A DNA stretch of 64,000 nucleotides from Micromonospora sp. WMMD1120 (lineage in GTDB: Bacteria; Actinomycetota; Actinomycetes; Mycobacteriales; Micromonosporaceae). The notes below the pieces were generated by a model. The model made no database searches, was not told where the DNA came from, and saw only the letters and a list, made by a program, of their open reading frames with translations. This document shows positions 60,274-64,000 of the stretch, in pieces. Both the position numbers and the translations under genes were made by a program. Numbering within the stretch: the stretch's first letter is position 1; each line of letters begins with the position of its first letter. The DNA lies in the NCBI RefSeq assembly GCF_029626235.1, contig NZ_JARUBO010000005.1, forward strand, positions 5,738,001 to 5,802,000. Direction: 5' to 3'.

Positions 60274-61722
60274 CTAGGTAGCCGGCGCGTCGCCCGGCGC
60301 CGCCTCCGCGATCGGTAGCAGGACCCGGAAGGTGGTCCGGCCGGGCGCGGTCTCCACCCGGATGTCGCCGTGGTGCTTGTGCACCACGATCCGGTACGAG
60401 ATGTCCAGCCCCAACCCGGTGCCCGCGCCCACCGGCTTGGTGGTGAAGAACGGCTCGAAGATGCGCGGGCGCACCTCCGGCGGGATACCGGGACCGGTGT
60501 CGGTGATCTCCACCGCCAGCAGGTCGTCGACGCGGGTGGTGCGGACCGTCAGCACACCCTTCTCGCCCATCGCGCCCAACGCGTTGTCGATCAGGTTGGT
60601 CCACACCTGGTTCAACTCGGCCGCGTACGCAGGCACCGGCGGCAGGCTCCGGTCGTACTCGCGGACCATCTTGACCTCGGCGGGGATCTTCCCCTTGAAC
60701 ATCACCAGCGTGGCGTCGAGCAGGTCGTGCACGTCCACCACCCGGTGCGGCGCGCGGTCCAGCTGCGAGTACTGCTTGGCCGCGCCCACCAGCCCGGAGA
60801 TCCGGGTGACCGCGTCGTCGATCTCCTTCATCAGCAGCTCGGTGTCGACGGTGTAGGTCAGCCAGCGCACCGCCGCCTCCAGGTCGGCCGCGCCGACCGC
60901 CGCCTTCACCCGCGCCAGCCAGGCCGCGTCGAGACCACCGCCGACCAGGATCGGCGCCAGGTCCCACGCCCCGGAGACCCCGTGCTCCTCCAGCCAGTCG
61001 GTGAGGGCGTCCTCGGCGTCGGCGGTCTCCAGCGGCGTCAGCTTGGGCGCGGTGGCGACGGTGGCCACGGCCTCCTCCTGCAACGCGACGAGGCCGTGCA
61101 GGGCGCGTCCGTCGAGCCGGCCGTCGGCGATCATGGCGAGTTTGTGCCGCATCCCGGCGACCCGGTCCCGCAGCACCGATGTCGCCCGCACCGCCGCGGC
61201 TGCCGGATTGTTCAGCTCGTGGGTCAGCCCCGCCGAGAGCGAGCCCAGCGCCAGCAGCCGCTCCCGCTCACCGACGATGGCCTGGCTGTCCCGCATGCCG
61301 AAGAACAGGCCCTCCAACAGGTGCATGGGCATCGGGAACCACGACCGCAGGGCGTACGCGAAGTCCTCCGCCGGCAGCACGAAGAAGTCCGCGTCGGTCA
61401 CCGCGCGCAGGCTGTTGCGGTAGATCTGGTCGACCTGCTCCCCCAGGTACGCCTGGGTGGCCCCGCCGTACACGCCCCGCTGCTCGGTCCGGCTGACCTC
61501 GACGTCGTCGCCGTGCACCAGGCGGCTCAACGCCACCGTCCCGCGCAGCAGCACGAAGAAACAGGTGGCCGGCTCCCCCTCGGCGTACACCAGCGTGCCC
61601 CCGGCGCGCTGCTCCACCCGGCCACGCGCGGCCAGCCAGTCGAGCTGCGCGTCGTCGAGCGCCTCGAACAGGAACAGGTCCCGAAGTTGTGCCGGCGTCA
61701 GCCGATCCGACGACGTGGTCAT
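60274..61722 (-). CDS. Histidine kinase with N-terminal cyclic-nucleotide-binding-like domain
   Basis: A 482-aa soluble sensor kinase. Residues about 10-145 form a CRP/cNMP-binding-like domain (LRDLFLFEALDDAQLDWLAA; VYAEGEPATCFFVLLRGTV). The H-box is LGSLSAGLTHELNNPAAAAV with the phospho-accepting His, followed by N-box NQVWTNLIDNALGAMG, G1 ITDTGPGIPPEV and G2 GAGTGLGLDIS. No membrane span, so the signal is cytoplasmic (a nucleotide or redox ligand). Its ATG overlaps the stop of the response-regulator gene (ATGA), so the two are translationally coupled and form a two-component pair. Confidence 0.88.
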   Translation of the reverse strand: MTTSSDRLTPAQLRDLFLFEALDDAQLDWLAARGRVEQRAGGTLVYAEGEPATCFFVLLRGTVALSRLVHGDDVEVSRTEQRGVYGGATQAYLGEQVDQIYRNSLRAVTDADFFVLPAEDFAYALRSWFPMPMHLLEGLFFGMRDSQAIVGERERLLALGSLSAGLTHELNNPAAAAVRATSVLRDRVAGMRHKLAMIADGRLDGRALHGLVALQEEAVATVATAPKLTPLETADAEDALTDWLEEHGVSGAWDLAPILVGGGLDAAWLARVKAAVGAADLEAAVRWLTYTVDTELLMKEIDDAVTRISGLVGAAKQYSQLDRAPHRVVDVHDLLDATLVMFKGKIPAEVKMVREYDRSLPPVPAYAAELNQVWTNLIDNALGAMGEKGVLTVRTTRVDDLLAVEITDTGPGIPPEVRPRIFEPFFTTKPVGAGTGLGLDISYRIVVHKHHGDIRVETAPGRTTFRVLLPIAEAAPGDAPAT

Positions 61723-63377
61723 TGCGCCTCCAGGTAGCGGTGCACGAGCGAGACGGCCATCGCGCCCTCGCCGACGGCCGAGGCGACCCGTTTGACCGAC
61801 TCGGCCCGGACGTCCCCGGCGGCGAAGACCCCCGGCAGGCTGGTCTCCAGGTGGTACGGGTCGCGCGGCAGCGACCACCCGGCCGGCCGCCGCCCACCGG
61901 CGAGCAGGTCCGGGCCGGTGACGATAAAGCCGCGCCGGTCGCGGACCAGCACCCCGTCCAGCCAGTCGGTACGCGGCTCCGCGCCGATGAAGATGAACAG
62001 CCAGGAGGTGTCGACCGAGCGGGACTCCCCGGTGCGGGTGTCACAGAGGGTGAGCCGTTGCAGGTGGCCCTCCCCCGCCGCGCCGACCACGGCGGTGTGC
62101 GGGTGCACGGTGATCCGGTCGATCCGCTCCAGCTGGTCGATCAGGTACCGCGACATCGAGGCGGTCAGGTCCGCGCCCCGGATCAGCAGGTGCACCCGCG
62201 ACGCGTACCGGGAGAAGTGCACCGCCGCCTGACCGGCGGAGTTGGCCCCGCCGACGATGTAGACGTCCTGCTCGACGCAGCTCGGCGCCTCGGTCGCGGC
62301 GGCGCCGTAGAACACCCCCCGACCGGTGAAATCGGCCAGCCCGGGGGCGTCCAGCACCCGGTACGACACGCCGGTGGCCAGCACCACCGTGTGCGCGGCG
62401 ATCTCGCTGCCGTCGCCGAAGCGCAGCAGCCGGGCCCCACCGGCCTCGCTGAGACCGACCACCTCCCGGGCGCTGAGCAGCTCCGCGCCGAACTTGACCG
62501 CCTGCCGCCGCGCCCGATCGGTCAGCTGCGCGCCGGAGACGCCGTCCGGAAAGCCCAGGTAGTTCTCGATCCGGCTGCTCTGCCCGGCCTGACCGCCGGT
62601 CGCCCGTCGTTCGACGAGCACGGTCCGCAGCCCCTCCGACGCGCCGTACACCGCCGAGCCGAGCCCGGCGGGCCCACCGCCGATCACCACCAGGTCGTAG
62701 AAGTCGCATGCCGGCGCCACCGTCAACCCGGCGAGCGCGGCCAGCTCGGCCTCGCTGGGGGCGACCAGCGCCTTGCCCTCGGGCGTCACCACCAGGGGTA
62801 CGTCCGCCTCGGTCGCGCCGGCCGCGTCGAGCAGCCGGGCACCCTCCGGGTCGTCGGTCAACAACCAGCGGTACGGCACCAGGTTGCGGGCCAGGAAGTC
62901 ACGGACCTTGAACGACGGGGCCGACCAGCGGTGCCCGACCACCCGGATCTCGACGCTGGCGGCGTCAGGGGTGGCCGCCCACGCCTCCAGCAGCCCGTCC
63001 ACCACCGGGTACAGCTTCTCCTCCGGCGGATGCCACGGCTTGAGCAGGTAGTGGTCCAGGTCGACAACGTTGATGGCCTCGATCGCGGCGTCGGTGTCGG
63101 CGTACGCGGTCAGCAGCACCCGACGGGCGGCCGGGAAGATGTCCATCGCCGCCTCGAGGAACTCGACACCTGTCATCTCCGGCATCCGGTGGTCGGCCAG
63201 CAGCAACGCCACCTGTTCGCCGCGCAGCTTGACCTCCCGCAGCGCGTCCAGCGCCTCCGGCCCGGAGGACGCCCGCAGCACCCGGTAGCGGTCGCCGTAG
63301 CGGCGCCGGATGTCGCGGGCCACCGCCCGGGACACCACGGGATCGTCGTCGACGGTCAGGATCACCGGGTTCGCCAT
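61719..63377 (-). CDS. Response regulator fused to glutaredoxin-like and thioredoxin-reductase-like domains
   Basis: A 552-aa protein. REC domain at residues 1-125: ILTVDDDPVVSRAVARDIRR, phospho-Asp in LLLADHRMPEMTGVEFL, Thr/Ala at LLTAYADTDAAIEA and Lys in YLLKPW. Residues about 140-215 resemble a glutaredoxin/thioredoxin fold without the CxxC (RWSAPSFKVRDFLARNLVPY). Residues about 225-550 are a thioredoxin-reductase-like flavoenzyme: FAD motif VVIGGGPAGLGSAVYGASEG, NADPH motif VYIVGGANSAGQAAVHFS, GVFAAGDVR. The reductase CxxC is replaced (GVFYGAAATEAPSC), so it cannot be a normal TrxR. The upstream kinase probably phosphorylates REC to control NADPH/FAD chemistry. Confidence 0.88.
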   Translation of the reverse strand: MANPVILTVDDDPVVSRAVARDIRRRYGDRYRVLRASSGPEALDALREVKLRGEQVALLLADHRMPEMTGVEFLEAAMDIFPAARRVLLTAYADTDAAIEAINVVDLDHYLLKPWHPPEEKLYPVVDGLLEAWAATPDAASVEIRVVGHRWSAPSFKVRDFLARNLVPYRWLLTDDPEGARLLDAAGATEADVPLVVTPEGKALVAPSEAELAALAGLTVAPACDFYDLVVIGGGPAGLGSAVYGASEGLRTVLVERRATGGQAGQSSRIENYLGFPDGVSGAQLTDRARRQAVKFGAELLSAREVVGLSEAGGARLLRFGDGSEIAAHTVVLATGVSYRVLDAPGLADFTGRGVFYGAAATEAPSCVEQDVYIVGGANSAGQAAVHFSRYASRVHLLIRGADLTASMSRYLIDQLERIDRITVHPHTAVVGAAGEGHLQRLTLCDTRTGESRSVDTSWLFIFIGAEPRTDWLDGVLVRDRRGFIVTGPDLLAGGRRPAGWSLPRDPYHLETSLPGVFAAGDVRAESVKRVASAVGEGAMAVSLVHRYLEAQ

Positions 63378-63529
63378 GGCGCCATGAAACCACCTGATGT
63401 GGGTCGACCGCACCGGCGCGTGAGTTCCGCCGCACGGTTGACCGGGCTCCGGGTGGGTAAGCCGGGAAGCCGCGTGGGTGGCCGGACCTGGACGACCCGC
63501 CCGGCTGCCGCGTACACCTCGGGGGGCCC

Positions 63530-64000
63530 ATGGCGGACGGAGCGACCAGGCCGGACGGCATCGTGGAGCTGCGGGTGCACGGTGTCTCCGGCGCCGGGGC
63601 GGACCAGGTGCTGGACTGCCCGCACGTGCGCCAGGTCGCCGGGGACCGCAGCGGCGGCTTCTACCGCCCACGTCCCGGCTACCCGGACTCGGCCGGGACC
63701 GACGGGGTGACGCTGGAGGCGTACCGCTGGGGCGACCTGCCGTCCGGCACCGCCGTGCGGACGCTGTCGCTGGTGTTCCTGTTGCCGTTCATGCTCTGCA
63801 ACGTGGCGCTCTGGATGGTGCCGACCAACCCCGCCTCGAAAAAGGGCTTCATGGCGCTGTGCCGGGTGCTCGCCCTCACGCTCACCATGCTGTACGTGCT
63901 CTCCATCGTCGGCTCGACGTTGGACCTGCTCGCCTGGCGCTGCATGGGCGAACCGTCGTGCCTGGCCGGCCGGACCTGGCTGTCCTGGCTCGGCGGGCGT
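63530..64000 (+). CDS. Partial membrane protein with lipase/VHGVSG-like N-terminus (5' end only)
   Basis: An open frame begins at ATG 63530 (GGGGGG just upstream) and runs past the end of the window, giving 157 residues. The N-terminus is soluble (IVELRVHGVSGAGADQVLDC), then one or two hydrophobic segments (LSLVFLLPFMLCNVALWMV; LCRVLALTLTMLYVLSIVG). The VHGVSG start resembles the strand-turn of alpha/beta-hydrolases seen in large conserved membrane proteins of actinobacteria, but no catalytic Ser can be judged from this fragment. It is transcribed away from the two-component pair. Confidence 0.65.
   Translation, partial: MADGATRPDGIVELRVHGVSGAGADQVLDCPHVRQVAGDRSGGFYRPRPGYPDSAGTDGVTLEAYRWGDLPSGTAVRTLSLVFLLPFMLCNVALWMVPTNPASKKGFMALCRVLALTLTMLYVLSIVGSTLDLLAWRCMGEPSCLAGRTWLSWLGGR

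Overview
The window comes from a very GC-rich actinobacterium. GTG starts are frequent, there are many ATGA/GTGA stop-start overlaps, and several starts look leaderless. Gene content (partial contractile injection locus, LacI/ROK sugar operons, actinobacterial ECF sigma and ABC exporters) and the palindromic intergenic repeats look like a Micromonosporaceae chromosome, probably Micromonospora or a close relative. The genus is an inference from gene families, not a database result. No rRNA, tRNA or CRISPR array was seen.

Layout. 1-8750: the 3' half of an extracellular contractile injection system (eCIS) locus, with tube/LysM protein, VgrG-like spike, candidate tip, gp25, baseplate J with a fused propeller-like tail and tail protein I. 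Three membrane proteins follow in the same direction. 8758-9968: an IS30-family element sitting between the arms of a palindromic intergenic repeat. 9965-22951: a LacI-controlled sugar-acid island. One arm encodes LacI, an ABC sugar importer, a YesL-like membrane protein and a DUF6807 protein. The divergent arm encodes two Gfo/Idh/MocA oxidoreductases, uronate isomerase, L-fuconate-type dehydratase and a mannitol/fructuronate-type reductase. 22959-30735: an accessory stretch with an HD hydrolase, a broken flavin oxidase, a secreted guanyl-RNase/barstar pair, two paralogous DUF559 proteins (one with an in-frame stop), a DivIVA-domain protein and a membrane-anchored Mrr-type nuclease.

30756-36587: two drug-exporter-type ABC systems, each next to a divergent regulator (TetR with an extra C-terminal HTH; MarR) with visible operator dyads. 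36661-42137: an AsnO-type amidotransferase behind a tiny coupled leader ORF, a YbdK-type carboxylate-amine ligase, a membrane protein, and an ECF42-like sigma factor with its DGPF partner. 42605-51115: a secreted discoidin plus beta-helix protein, a ROK repressor and a divergent sugar ABC importer with GH1 beta-glucosidase. 51226-57777: a TMEM175-like channel, a MobA-like nucleotidyltransferase divergent from a three-subunit PaoABC-like molybdenum oxidoreductase, an ArsR/SRPBCC pair and a NUDIX hydrolase. 57876-58235: a two-tier hairpin followed by 21 copies of a 13-bp repeat. 58255-63377: an ABC exporter, then a histidine kinase with a cyclic-nucleotide-binding-like domain coupled to a response regulator whose output is a glutaredoxin-like/thioredoxin-reductase-like flavoenzyme. 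63530-64000: the start of a membrane protein that runs off the window.

Most notable: the eCIS tail genes followed by a membrane module (candidate docking or release machinery), the REC-Grx-TrxR two-component pair, the asnO leader ORF, and the RNase/nuclease cluster.
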